Assembly (NCBI GenBank): GCA_964530225.1
Contig: CAZHBA010000129.1
Span: forward strand, 1 to 47,346
Direction of reading: 5' to 3'
DNA from: CAZHBA01 sp964530225
GTDB taxonomy: Bacteria; Pseudomonadota; Alphaproteobacteria; UBA6615
Length of the DNA stretch: 47,346 bases
Part shown: piece after piece, positions 8,971 through 17,659 of the stretch
How positions within the stretch are numbered: position 1 is the stretch's first letter
How the letters are laid out: each line of letters opens with the position of its first letter
The notes under the pieces: model-generated
What the model was told of the DNA's origin: nothing
Database searches by the model: none
What the model saw: the letters and a program-made list of their open reading frames with translations, nothing else
Made by a program: the position numbers and the translations under genes

Positions 8971-9612
8971 TCAGGCGGTTACCAAGCGCTGCATAAGCCG
9001 GAACGGCACAGCGTCGATACCCAACTCTTCTAAGTGAGCTATAGTGTTACGCAAATATTCAACGTTGTTGCCGCTGTGGCCAATGCCGTTTTTGATGTAG
9101 CGGGCCGCCTGATCGGGTGACAGCTTGCCCGCATATTGCTCGTGGTTGTGGGCGGCGGTGTAGGTATGGGCACATACCGCACGATCGCCAATTCGCACCG
9201 TCACCCACCGCGGCATATAGACCCGGGTCGCCATCTCGCGGCGCATGAGATATTCGACCACGCCTTCAGCGTCAGTGGCGCACACCCGGTAGGTGACCCC
9301 CTTGCAACTACCACCATTATCGAGTCCCAGCACCAAGCCCGGGCGCTCGCGGGTACCCCGGTGGACATGGGAATACACGCAAAAGGCGCGGTGGAACCCG
9401 TGCACGACACCAAAGTGCCGCTCCAAATGCGGAAAGTCCGGCCGCCACATCAGCGAGCCGTAGCCGAACACCCACAAATCGTGACCAGCGTCATGCGACG
9501 CCATAACGGCGTCTAATGTTTTAGCGAACTCATCCCCGGTCAGATCGTACTGGTCGGTGAGGTGTCGCAAATCCGGTTGAGATCGAACCATACAGGCCAG
9601 ATACTGCGCCAC
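8971..9612 (-). CDS. chaC: Glutathione-specific gamma-glutamylcyclotransferase, ChaC family
   Basis: Breaks glutathione into 5-oxoproline and Cys-Gly in the cytoplasm. 213 residues with the family-defining YGSL substrate loop in WVFGYGSLMWRPDFP near residues 49-63, followed by the GFHRAFCVYSHVHRGT segment and GLVLGLDNGGSCKGVTYRV. The catalytic glutamate is expected in the downstream segment around VVEYLMRREM (E at that position is present). The GTG at 9612 was kept as the start; an ATG 21 bases inside is possible since neither has an ideal ribosome site. Divergent from the DUF2125 gene. Confidence 0.9.
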   Translation of the reverse strand: MAQYLACMVRSQPDLRHLTDQYDLTGDEFAKTLDAVMASHDAGHDLWVFGYGSLMWRPDFPHLERHFGVVHGFHRAFCVYSHVHRGTRERPGLVLGLDNGGSCKGVTYRVCATDAEGVVEYLMRREMATRVYMPRWVTVRIGDRAVCAHTYTAAHNHEQYAGKLSPDQAARYIKNGIGHSGNNVEYLRNTIAHLEELGIDAVPFRLMQRLVTA

Positions 9613-9695
9613 ATTCCTGCAGGCAATAGTCTCGACCGATTCGCGTGAGGGCGTATATATGGATTTCGTTAGAATTCTGGAGAGTAACTAATCGA

Positions 9696-10775
9696 ATGCG
9701 CCGCCGTATCGCAAAAATCGCGTCTGTAACTGTCGTCGGGGTAGCCATCGCGGTAACCATCGCCTGGTTCTTTTTCGTTCATCAGACGCAGCGGGCAATT
9801 GACCAATGGGCTGGTACCCAGCGTGAAAACGGCGTTGAGGTCACATGGCAAAGTCTAGGGTTTAGCGGCTACCCGTTCCGGGTCAACGCACAGGTCGGCG
9901 AGCCTGAGTTAATTGTCCGCCAACCCAACCGCGTGACGACCTGGAAGTCGCCGTTACTGACCTTGAAATTCTCTTCAACTGCTCCCCGCGCAATCGGTTT
10001 TTCCAGCCCCGGCACCCATAATTTACACCTCGCCACTGACGACAAGACATGGTCGGTAGTCGTCGATGCGGAAACCTTGAAAGGCCAGGCGTTATTTTCG
10101 CCCAACGATTACCGGCGCATCGAGAAACTTACCGGCCGGTTTGCCGGCCTCAGCGTGACGCCTAGTAATTTGGTCGAAGCGGTGACGGTCGACCAGGGTA
10201 ATTTTGTAGTCACGCACCGTGCCGCAACCCCGGTCGATCCCCAGGCGGTTCATCCGCAGGGAGCGTCGTTCGAACTTAGACTGGCAACGCAAGATATCTA
10301 CGTGCCCGAGGATTTACTGAGAGCTAACGCCCTAGACACCCTGGATCCCCTGATCAACGCGTTTTCGACCGAATTTCTGGTCAACGGCGAACTGAATAGC
10401 GGCTCGATCGATATAAATTCCCTCACCGCGTGGCGCGACAGCGGCGGTACGGTGGAAATCACCTCAATCGAGTTGCACTGGGGGCCAGTTCAGATCGACG
10501 CCAACGGAACGCTAGCGCTCGATGACGACCTGCAACCTGTCGGCTCCTTCGCCACACAAATCGCCGGCCTCGAGCAACTCATTACGGAGATGGAAATCAG
10601 CAGTGTCTTGTCGCCAAGCGACGCCGCCATTGCACGCACAATTTTATCCATTCTTTCCCGGCGGTCGGAAGACGAAGGACTGGTTCATGTCAAAATTCCG
10701 ATCACGTTGCAGGATAGAACCCTGCGCCTGGGGCCGGTGCCGCTGGTCCAGTTTAAGCCAATCTCCTGGGAATGA
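9696..10775 (+). CDS. DUF2125 domain protein, membrane anchored
   Basis: About 359 residues. An open frame extends back to a GTG at 9645, but the ATG at 9696 is preferred: it has GGAGAG at 9679-9684 and starts a proper signal anchor (MRRRIAK then a hydrophobic run near residues 10-28). The rest is a periplasmic or envelope domain of beta-rich sequence, with GFSGYPFRVNA near residues 54-64, characteristic of DUF2125. This family is common in alphaproteobacteria, often beside tyrC or hisC, and has no assigned reaction. It converges on tyrC, 3 bases apart. Confidence 0.8.
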   Translation: MRRRIAKIASVTVVGVAIAVTIAWFFFVHQTQRAIDQWAGTQRENGVEVTWQSLGFSGYPFRVNAQVGEPELIVRQPNRVTTWKSPLLTLKFSSTAPRAIGFSSPGTHNLHLATDDKTWSVVVDAETLKGQALFSPNDYRRIEKLTGRFAGLSVTPSNLVEAVTVDQGNFVVTHRAATPVDPQAVHPQGASFELRLATQDIYVPEDLLRANALDTLDPLINAFSTEFLVNGELNSGSIDINSLTAWRDSGGTVEITSIELHWGPVQIDANGTLALDDDLQPVGSFATQIAGLEQLITEMEISSVLSPSDAAIARTILSILSRRSEDEGLVHVKIPITLQDRTLRLGPVPLVQFKPISWE

Positions 10776-10778
10776 ACG

Positions 10779-11756
10779 CTACTTGTTTGCCTCGCTGTCA
10801 GCTTCATCGTCACCGTTCTCGGTATATTGAAAACGGCCGGCCTGGCGTGCTTCAACGACACCCCGGCGTACGGCGCGGGTACGGGTAAATAGCTGCTCGA
10901 GCTGCTGTCCATCGTCCCAGCGGATGGCACGTTGTAACGCGGTCAGATCCTCGCTGAACCGGCCGAGCATTTCCAACACAGCATCCTTGTTGGTCAGGAA
11001 TACATCGCGCCACATGATCGGATTGGAACCGGCGATACGCGTGAAATCGCGAAAACCGCCGGCCGAGTATTTGATCACCTCGGCGGTGGTGACGACATCG
11101 TCGCTTTCGTGCTCGGCTTGCAACTGGCTTTCGAGATCGGCTGCCGTGGCGACAATGGTGTAGGCGATCAGATGGGGCAAATGGCTGGTGATTGCTAGCA
11201 CCCGGTCGTGGTGGGCGGCATCCATGATTTCCACATCGCTACCGACCCGCCGCCACATCTCGGCAACCTTCTCGACCGCCTGCTTGTCGGCGCTATTTTC
11301 CGGCGTGAGAATGGCCCAGCGGTCACTGAATAGTTCTGCAAAACCCGCCTCCGGCCCCGAATGTTCGGTGCCGGCGACCGGGTGGCCCGGCACCAGGTGG
11401 ACACCGGCGGGAAGCGCGGGCTTGACCGTGCGGATTACCTCTTCCTTGACCGAGCCTACATCGGTGACGATAGCGCCAGCCGCCAGGTGCGGCGCCATGG
11501 CCGCTGCGGTGGTGCCGTAGACGCCGACAGGAATAGCGAGAACCACCAGATCAGAGCCGGAAACCGCCTTACCGAGGTCCTCGTGGACGCTATCGGCAAC
11601 ACCGAGCTTTTCGGCGCTCGCACGCGCGTCGACGTCAGTATCATGGGCAGCGACATGGCCGGCCAGGCCGGCGGCCTTGAGCGCCCGCGCCAGCGACGAC
11701 CCGATTAGGCCGATACCGATAACCGCCACGCGTTTGAAGAGCAATGTGTCAGTCAT
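10779..11756 (-). CDS. tyrC: Prephenate/arogenate dehydrogenase
   Basis: NAD(P)-dependent oxidative decarboxylation in tyrosine synthesis. 325 residues with an N-terminal Rossmann fold, GIGLIGSSLARALK near residues 14-27, then DVGSVKEEV, PGHPVAGTEHSGP (the conserved H/GTE substrate loop) and HHDRVLAITSHLPHLIAY. It is the last gene of a minus-strand operon after hisC, whose end it overlaps by 8 bases. Whether prephenate or arogenate is preferred cannot be read from the sequence; in alphaproteobacteria this lineage is usually called TyrC. Confidence 0.92.
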   Translation of the reverse strand: MTDTLLFKRVAVIGIGLIGSSLARALKAAGLAGHVAAHDTDVDARASAEKLGVADSVHEDLGKAVSGSDLVVLAIPVGVYGTTAAAMAPHLAAGAIVTDVGSVKEEVIRTVKPALPAGVHLVPGHPVAGTEHSGPEAGFAELFSDRWAILTPENSADKQAVEKVAEMWRRVGSDVEIMDAAHHDRVLAITSHLPHLIAYTIVATAADLESQLQAEHESDDVVTTAEVIKYSAGGFRDFTRIAGSNPIMWRDVFLTNKDAVLEMLGRFSEDLTALQRAIRWDDGQQLEQLFTRTRAVRRGVVEARQAGRFQYTENGDDEADSEANK

Positions 11757-12843
11757 TTTTTTCCAAGAACTCTTTCAACGCGTCGCGCACAGTTTCCATC
11801 TCTTCGCGCGTGCCAATGGACATGCGCACCCAATCGGGCAGACCGTAGCCGTCGACGCGCCGGGTCACGATGCCTTTACCGTGGAGGTATAGGTAGGCCG
11901 CTTCCGCGTTTTTCGGTGATTCGGGATCGAAGTGCACGATCACAAAGTTGGCGGCCGACGGATTAACCGTCAGGCCTAATGCCACGACCTCGGCGGTAAA
12001 CCACGGCAAAATCTCATCATTGTGGCAGCGTGAGTTCTCGGTATGCTCGCGGTCTTCCAGCGCCGCAATGGCACCGGCGATGGCCGGAGCGTTGACATTG
12101 AACGGCGGTCGGATGCGGTCGAGAATGCCTATAATCTCGACCGGCCCATAGGCCCAACCAACGCGCAGGGCAGCGAGCGCGTAGATTTTCGAGAACGTCC
12201 GGGTCATCACCACATTGTCGTGCGCACGCACCAACTCAATGCCCGGCTCATAGTCGGCCTGGGTGATATATTCGGCATAGGCGGAATCGATCACCAGGAG
12301 CACGTTGCCGGGCAACCCGGCGTGCAGACGCGCCAACTCCGCACGGGTCACAAAGGTGCCGGTAGGATTGTTAGGGTTGGCGATAAACACAATGCGGGTG
12401 CGCGCGCTAACTGTAGCGAGAAGCGCGTCGACATCGGCGGTTAAATTCATCTCCGGAGCGGCCACCGGCATCGCGCCGACCGCACGGGCGGCTATCGGAT
12501 ACATCTGAAAACCGTGCGCACTGTAGACAACCTCGTCGCCGACACCGGCATAGGCCAGCGCGATCAGGTCGATGATCTGGTCGGAGCCGGTGCCGCAAAT
12601 AATTCTATCCGCTTCGAGATCGTAATGAGCCGCGAGCGCCCGGCGCAGCGACCTGGCGTCGATCTCCGGGTAGCGGCGGAGGTTGGCTCCGGCATCGGCA
12701 TAGGCCTCGAGCGCACGCGCGCTTGCCCCGAACGCGCTTTCGTTTGAGCTGATATTGATGAGCTGACCGCCCTCCGCCTTGGCTTCGCTGCCAACATAGG
12801 GGGTAACCCTCAAAACGCCATCCTTTGCTTGTGGTCGCGCCAC
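11749..12843 (-). CDS. hisC: Histidinol-phosphate aminotransferase family enzyme
   Basis: PLP aminotransferase, fold type I, 364 residues. ISSNESAFGAS near residues 28-38 is the family N-terminal arm, GSDQIIDLIALAY binds the cofactor phosphate, NPNNPTGTF is the conserved Asn loop, DSAYAEY follows, and the PLP lysine is in TRTFSKIYALAALRVGWAYG. Location between a chorismate mutase gene and tyrC suggests it may also act on aromatic keto acids (phenylpyruvate, 4-hydroxyphenylpyruvate or prephenate), as known for HisC-like enzymes in such operons; that role is inference. Overlaps tyrC by 8 bases. Confidence 0.9.
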   Translation of the reverse strand: MARPQAKDGVLRVTPYVGSEAKAEGGQLINISSNESAFGASARALEAYADAGANLRRYPEIDARSLRRALAAHYDLEADRIICGTGSDQIIDLIALAYAGVGDEVVYSAHGFQMYPIAARAVGAMPVAAPEMNLTADVDALLATVSARTRIVFIANPNNPTGTFVTRAELARLHAGLPGNVLLVIDSAYAEYITQADYEPGIELVRAHDNVVMTRTFSKIYALAALRVGWAYGPVEIIGILDRIRPPFNVNAPAIAGAIAALEDREHTENSRCHNDEILPWFTAEVVALGLTVNPSAANFVIVHFDPESPKNAEAAYLYLHGKGIVTRRVDGYGLPDWVRMSIGTREEMETVRDALKEFLEKND

Positions 12844-12873
12844 GCCTGTCGTTCTCCTGCTATGCGCCGCGGA

Positions 12874-13728
12874 TTAGCCGCACAAGTCAATCGGTGCAGC
12901 ATACACGCCGATCTGCCATGCCGCCTGCGCCGGCAAGGCCAGCCGCACCCAGTCCAAGCGGGGGTCGTCAAGCGGCACGTGCCCGACGACGTCGGCCAGG
13001 TATAAATGCGCGTCTGGCTGGGCGGGGTCGTCATACGAGACCGTACGCACGGCCTCAATTCCGTTTTCACCAAGAACGTCGCGAATACGATCACGGCTGA
13101 ACAGTTCGCTGCATTCGAACACGATCAAAGAACGGTCGTCGCCCGATGGCTCCGCCGTCCCAAGCGCGATGACCATACCGCCCAATTCCTCGTCGTCATC
13201 TTCGACAACGAACGGCACACCGGCAACAACCTGCACCTCCGCAGACCCGCTGCGGTCGTAAAGTAAGGTCCACCAGGGCGTGCGGTCGTCCTGGCGTGGC
13301 ACCGGCACCACGCCTACAGACGCTTCGCCGCTGGTCACCGCCATGATCACCTGTGCCGGCGTTGGTACAGACACCACCGGCACCCCAGCACCGAAACGGC
13401 CGTGGACCATGCGGTCGGCCGTCACCACGTCGCCAATGGAACAGTAGGCGACCGTCAAGCCACCTTGCAGCAGCGTCGATGCCGCGGTAATAGCATTCCA
13501 GATACGCACTACGGCAGCCACCGGCAGTCTGCCATCATGGCGAGCCAGCAAGCGCCGTAGCAGCACGGCTTCGCGCGCCGGTCGGAAAACCGCTGTTTGT
13601 TCGCTGTTTTTCAACGCACCTATATCGGAGACCAACGCCGCGCGCTGCATTAATAAATCATGCAGAGCGTCGTCTAGGGTATCAATCTCGCGGCGAAGCG
13701 CGTCGATGCTGGGGAGCGCGTCGTTCAT
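12874..13728 (-). CDS. Chorismate mutase with C-terminal ACT/prephenate dehydratase-like region
   Basis: About 284 residues from the ATG at 13728 (the frame is open further upstream, but MNDALPSIDALRREID is the natural chorismate mutase start). The N-terminal AroQ-type helical domain has the family residues: RREIDTLDDALHDLLMQRAALV, then KNSEQTAVFRPAREAVLLRRL. The C-terminal 180 residues start TVAYCSIGDV, resemble a reduced prephenate dehydratase-type binding domain and lack an obvious full catalytic TRF motif, so dehydratase activity is doubtful. First gene of the minus-strand operon with hisC and tyrC, hence a role in Phe/Tyr synthesis. Confidence 0.8.
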   Translation of the reverse strand: MNDALPSIDALRREIDTLDDALHDLLMQRAALVSDIGALKNSEQTAVFRPAREAVLLRRLLARHDGRLPVAAVVRIWNAITAASTLLQGGLTVAYCSIGDVVTADRMVHGRFGAGVPVVSVPTPAQVIMAVTSGEASVGVVPVPRQDDRTPWWTLLYDRSGSAEVQVVAGVPFVVEDDDEELGGMVIALGTAEPSGDDRSLIVFECSELFSRDRIRDVLGENGIEAVRTVSYDDPAQPDAHLYLADVVGHVPLDDPRLDWVRLALPAQAAWQIGVYAAPIDLCG

Positions 13729-13794
13729 CTTTCGTTTCTTCCCGGGAAAGCGGCCACTTTGTAGTGCGGCAGCAGCGTTTTGGCAAAGAAAACG

Positions 13795-13840
13795 TTGACA
13801 CCTATATGGCCTCCACCCTAGCAATGCGCCCGACTATAAT
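13795..13840 (+). promoter_or_regulatory. Promoter elements upstream of metX
   Basis: Exact TTGACA (13795-13800) and exact TATAAT (13835-13840) lie in the 153-bp divergent gap, but they are 34 bases apart, too far to form one sigma-70 promoter. Each may belong to a separate start. The conserved core of a SAM-II riboswitch, known before met genes in other alphaproteobacteria, was looked for and is not seen. Confidence 0.3.
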
Positions 13841-13881
13841 GGCCTTTACCCCTTTGAACAGAGGTCAAACGGCGCAAACAC

Positions 13882-15108
13882 ATGTCTGTCGTATCAAATT
13901 CTAGCACCACCGCAACGGGATCGATTGCCGTCGAACCAGCGGTTACCGATCTGCCCGGACACACGATAGTGTTGGGCAGCACGGAGCCGCTTGAGCTCGT
14001 ATCGGGTCAGCGCCTCGGCCCGTTCACCGTCACCTACCAGACCTACGGCACGTTGAACGCAGAGCGGTCGAACGCGGTATTGGTCTGCCATGCGTTGACC
14101 GGTGACCAGTACGCTGCCGAGCCCCACCCGATCACCGGTAAACCGGGATGGTGGGATATGGTCATCGGATCTGGGCTACCCATCGACACTGACCGCTTTT
14201 GCGTTATCAGTATCAACGTGCTGGGTGGCTGTATGGGAACCGCCGGGCCGCGGGACATCAACTCGGAAACCGGCAAACGCTTCGGTCTGGATTTTCCCAT
14301 CATCACGATCACCGACATGGTCGCCTCGCAGAAGCTAGTGATCGATCATCTCGGCATCGACAAACTATTCTGTGTCACCGGTGGCTCCATGGGTGCCATG
14401 CAGGTGCTGGAATGGGCCGCGCGCTATCCCGAACAGGTGTTCTGTGCCATTCCGATTGCCGGGTCAGCGCGCCATTCGGCGCAAAACATCGCCTTCGATG
14501 AGGTCGGCCGCCAAGCAATCATGGCCGACCCCAATTGGCACGGCGGCAATTACTACGACCAGGACGATACGCCGCACCGGGGCCTCTCGGTGGCGCGCAT
14601 GGCCGCGCATATCACCTATCTGTCGGATTCGGCACTGCACCGAAAGTTCGGCCGCGAACTGCAGGATCGTACGAATATCAGCTATGGGTTCGACGCCGAT
14701 TTCCAAATCGAGAGTTACTTGCGTCACCAGGGCAGCACGTTCGTCGAGCGTTTCGACGCCAACTCCTATCTCTATATCACCCGCGCGATGGATTATTTCG
14801 ACCTGGCGGCCGAGCATGACGGTATCCTTGGGAATGCCTTCAAGGATACCCAGGTGCGGTTTTGTTTGATTAGTTTCACCTCTGACTGGCTGTTTCCCAC
14901 GGCTGAATCGCGGCAGATCGTTCATGCGCTCAACGCCGTTGCGGCATCGGTTAGTTTCGTCGAAATTGAGACCGATGCCGGACACGATGCGTTCTTGCTC
15001 GACGAACCGGAATTCTTCCGCATCCTGTCGGGTTTTCTCGCCGGCGCAGCGGAACTGCGCGGCCTGAATGGCGGTACGGAAGGCGCCGGTGGCACGGCAA
15101 CGCCATGA
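13882..15108 (+). CDS. metX: Homoserine O-acetyltransferase
   Basis: Acylates homoserine as the first committed step of methionine synthesis. 408 residues, alpha/beta hydrolase fold. The nucleophile serine is in TGGSMGAMQVLEWA, preceded by the CHALTGDQYAA oxyanion segment and NVLGGCMGTAGP. The catalytic histidine is in TDAGHDAFLLDEPEF near the C-terminus. Acetyl versus succinyl specificity cannot be fixed by eye. It overlaps metW by 4 bases (ATGA), the usual metX-metW pair. Confidence 0.93.
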   Translation: MSVVSNSSTTATGSIAVEPAVTDLPGHTIVLGSTEPLELVSGQRLGPFTVTYQTYGTLNAERSNAVLVCHALTGDQYAAEPHPITGKPGWWDMVIGSGLPIDTDRFCVISINVLGGCMGTAGPRDINSETGKRFGLDFPIITITDMVASQKLVIDHLGIDKLFCVTGGSMGAMQVLEWAARYPEQVFCAIPIAGSARHSAQNIAFDEVGRQAIMADPNWHGGNYYDQDDTPHRGLSVARMAAHITYLSDSALHRKFGRELQDRTNISYGFDADFQIESYLRHQGSTFVERFDANSYLYITRAMDYFDLAAEHDGILGNAFKDTQVRFCLISFTSDWLFPTAESRQIVHALNAVAASVSFVEIETDAGHDAFLLDEPEFFRILSGFLAGAAELRGLNGGTEGAGGTATP

Positions 15109-15776
15109 GCACTAGCCAATTGCAGTCGCAAATTCCTAACCGCATAGACCTGCAGCGCGTCGCCGACATGATAGAGCCCGGCAGCCGGGTTCTTGATATC
15201 GGCTGCGGCGACGGCGCGTTGCTGAATTATCTAGTCCACTTCAAACGGATCGATGGCCGCGGCATTGAACTCAGCCAAGAGGGCGTCAACCGGTCGGTCA
15301 GCCTCGGGCTCGCTGTCGTGCAAGGCGATGCGGAAACCGATTTGCACAACTACCCGTCCGATGCCTTCGATTACGTGATTTTGTCGCAGACCCTGCAATC
15401 GATCTACGACGTCAGGGGAACGTTGCGCGAGCTCTTACGCATCGGCCGCCACGCCATCGTCAGTTTTCCCAATTTGGGGTATTGGCGGGTTCGTCTCGAC
15501 CTGTTGGTGCAGGGCCGCAGCCCAATGTCGAAAAAACTGCCGTATATTTGGTGCGACTCCCCCAACATACGGTTTTGCACACTGACCGACTTCGTCACTC
15601 TGGCCGGCGAAATGGGTTTTGTGATCGACCGCATCGTCAGCATCAACCATTCGGACCGAGCAACACCGCGCGTCGAGGTCGGCCGGTGGACCAATTTGTT
15701 GGCCGAAGAGGCTATTTATCTGTTGAGCCGCGGGGTGTCGCCTGGCTCTGCGGATGCGCCCCTTCAGGAACAGTGA
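15105..15776 (+). CDS. metW: Methionine biosynthesis protein MetW
   Basis: SAM-methyltransferase-like protein found coupled to MetX, thought to form a functional pair with it in several Proteobacteria. 223 residues. Motif I is VLDIGCGDGALLNYL near residues 29-43, with GIELSQEGV and VQGDAETDL following, then the MetW-typical FPNLGYWRVRLDLLVQGRSPMSKKLPY and WCDSPNIRFCTL. The 3' end overlaps the opposing methyltransferase gene by 65 bases. Confidence 0.92.
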   Translation: MSTSQLQSQIPNRIDLQRVADMIEPGSRVLDIGCGDGALLNYLVHFKRIDGRGIELSQEGVNRSVSLGLAVVQGDAETDLHNYPSDAFDYVILSQTLQSIYDVRGTLRELLRIGRHAIVSFPNLGYWRVRLDLLVQGRSPMSKKLPYIWCDSPNIRFCTLTDFVTLAGEMGFVIDRIVSINHSDRATPRVEVGRWTNLLAEEAIYLLSRGVSPGSADAPLQEQ

Positions 15777-16479
15777 CGTAGGCCCGCCGGTGGCTGCGCT
15801 CACCTGCTGTTGTGTCGGCATAGATTTGTTTTGCCGCCTCGACCATGGCAACACCGCCGAGCACGCGAAACCAGCGCGATCCCAATTTCTCCCATGCGGG
15901 CGCCGCCGCCAGCCAGAAGCGCCGCCGGGTCGGCGGCATAAATAGCGCGCGCTTTCCGCGCACCGGCGTGAACATCGATTGGCGCAGCGCCCGGCTCAGC
16001 TGATCCAGCGAATAGGGATGACCATGTCCGAACGGCGTATCGTCGGCATGCGCCCAGGTACCGCGCCGGTTCGGCACGACAACCAGCAAACGCCCGCCAT
16101 CGGTCAGCACGCGCCAAGCCTCGCGCAGCAGGCCGTTTACCTGCTCGGTGTATTCCAGGCCGTGTACAACCAGGATGCGGTCCATCGACAGATCGGGGAA
16201 CGGCAGGGCGCCTTCGTCGGACAGACACACCGCATTGCGCGTCCCGCCGTCCGGCGCCGACCACGCAAGCACGCCCATGCGCGCCAGCATGACCACTGAT
16301 ACTCGCGAAGTTTCATCGCAGAATGGCAGCATATAGGGCGTTGCAAACCCCAGACCGAGCACGTTCAATCCTTTCGTGTCGGTCCAGTAGTCGCGGATTT
16401 GGCGGCGCACGAGCCGGCATGTCACTTGGCCCAAGCTCGACGCGTAGAAATCCCGAAGATCGATTACATCCGGCCACAT
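15712..16479 (-). CDS. SAM-dependent methyltransferase, type 11-like
   Basis: 255 residues. A divergent class I methyltransferase: LNVLGLGFATPYMLPF at residues ~38-53 is motif I, LPFPDLSMDRILVVHGLEYTE the motif II/III region, and LTDGGRLLVVVPNRRGTWAHADDTPFGHGHPYS the post-motif segment. Many alphaproteobacteria carry this family next to metW or gloB; its substrate is unknown. The gene converges on metW and their coding ends overlap by 65 bases on opposite strands, which is larger than usual. Confidence 0.8.
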   Translation of the reverse strand: MWPDVIDLRDFYASSLGQVTCRLVRRQIRDYWTDTKGLNVLGLGFATPYMLPFCDETSRVSVVMLARMGVLAWSAPDGGTRNAVCLSDEGALPFPDLSMDRILVVHGLEYTEQVNGLLREAWRVLTDGGRLLVVVPNRRGTWAHADDTPFGHGHPYSLDQLSRALRQSMFTPVRGKRALFMPPTRRRFWLAAAPAWEKLGSRWFRVLGGVAMVEAAKQIYADTTAGERSHRRAYVTVPEGAHPQSQATPRGSTDK

Positions 16480-16599
16480 AGCCCCAATCTACCACAATAT
16501 CCTATCGAAAGGCGTACGGTGACGGATGCAGGCCGATGAACTATAGTCAGGACAACTGGCGAGTAAACGCCGGATAGAAAATCAGCGGAGATTGGGAAC

Positions 16600-17202
16600 A
16601 TGAAGCTCATTTATTCCGTGTCGTCGCCCTATGCACGCAAAGCCCGTGTGGTTCTTATTGAAATGCGGCTCGAGGGCCAAGTCGAAACCGAAGCTATAGA
16701 TCCCTGGGCCGATCCGACAGGATTTCGCGATGACAACCCGCTAGGGAAAGTCCCCACCCTTGTCCGCGACGATGGACCGCCACTATTCCAGTCGAACGCG
16801 ATTTGCGAATATTTGGCGACCAGGGGCTCCACGCACCTGTACCCTACGGACCCCGATAACCGGTGGGTAGCGATGCGCCAACTCGCTCTGGCCGACGGCA
16901 TTCTCGATGCATCGCTCACGGTGCGCATAGAACTGACGTTTCATGAGCCCGGCACAATTTCCCAGAAACTGGTCGAACGGCAGGAGTATTCGGTAGCGTT
17001 GGTCCTGGATGCGTTGGAAGACGAAGCGGAAACACTTGGCGGTCCGGTCACGATAGGTCAAATCGGTATCGCCTGCGCGCTGGGCTATCGCGATTTCAGA
17101 TTTGCTGAAGTCGATTGGCGGTCGTCGCACCCCAAACTTGCCAATTGGTTCGCGGGCTTTGCCGAGCGCGCTTCAATGACGGCTACCGATCCAACGGCTT
17201 GA
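16600..17202 (+). CDS. Glutathione S-transferase
   Basis: 200 residues. N-terminal thioredoxin-like domain: MKLIYSVSSPYARKARVVL has the catalytic Ser region (S8-S9), NPLGKVPTLV gives the cis-proline, and LFQSNAICEYLATRG the QSNAI glutathione-binding loop near residues 63-67. An all-helical C-terminal domain follows. Substrate unknown. The ATG at 16600 has GGAG about 10 bases upstream. It is followed after 13 bases by a dead DUF985 gene that may have been cotranscribed. Confidence 0.9.
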   Translation: MKLIYSVSSPYARKARVVLIEMRLEGQVETEAIDPWADPTGFRDDNPLGKVPTLVRDDGPPLFQSNAICEYLATRGSTHLYPTDPDNRWVAMRQLALADGILDASLTVRIELTFHEPGTISQKLVERQEYSVALVLDALEDEAETLGGPVTIGQIGIACALGYRDFRFAEVDWRSSHPKLANWFAGFAERASMTATDPTA

Positions 17203-17215
17203 CCTCGCACCAACC

Positions 17216-17659
17216 ATGAACACCCTAACGGCCGCACAGATAATCGAGCTGCTGTCGATGCAGCCGTATCCCAAGGGCGGCTACTTCGTCGAAACTTTCC
17301 GGGATTCGAACCAAAACGCCGACGGCGCACGTAGCGCTTGTACCACCATTTATTACCTGCTGCAGGCGGGTGAAATATCCGCGTGGCACCGGGTTACCGA
17401 CGCCAGCGAAATTTGGCACTGATGTGCCGGCGCGCTGTCGGCACTGTGAACATCGCCCGTTGGCGAACAGACTTCGGAAGTCCGGCTCGGCCCCGAACTG
17501 CTGGCCGGCGAACGCCCACAAGTAGTGGTAGAGGCAGGCTATTAGTAATCAGCGGAGCCAATGGGCGCATAGACGTTGGTCGGCTGTACCGTAGCGCCGG
17601 GGTTCGAATTCGAGAACTTTGAGATGGCGCTACCCAATTGGCACCCTACCAGAGCCTAA
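17216..17659 (+). pseudogene. Dead DUF985 (cupin_5) gene with five in-frame stops
   Basis: One uninterrupted frame of 147 codons plus terminal TAA keeps the full DUF985 pattern: QPYPKGGYFVETFRDS, TTIYYLL, SAWHRV, EIWH, then SEVRLGPELLAGERPQVVV, TLVGCTVAPGFEF. It is broken by TGA at 17420, TGA at 17447, TAG at 17543, TAA at 17546 and TAG at 17570. By family pattern at least three stops (17420, 17543, 17570) replace tryptophans, and the TAA likely replaces glutamine. No insertion or deletion is seen. The intact family is a small cupin of unknown reaction. The ribosome site is modest, and the end overlaps the opposing LysE gene by 4 bases. Confidence 0.85.

Noticed and set aside
13729..13881. 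SAM-II riboswitch before metX
   Set aside because: The conserved core was not found in the 153-bp gap.
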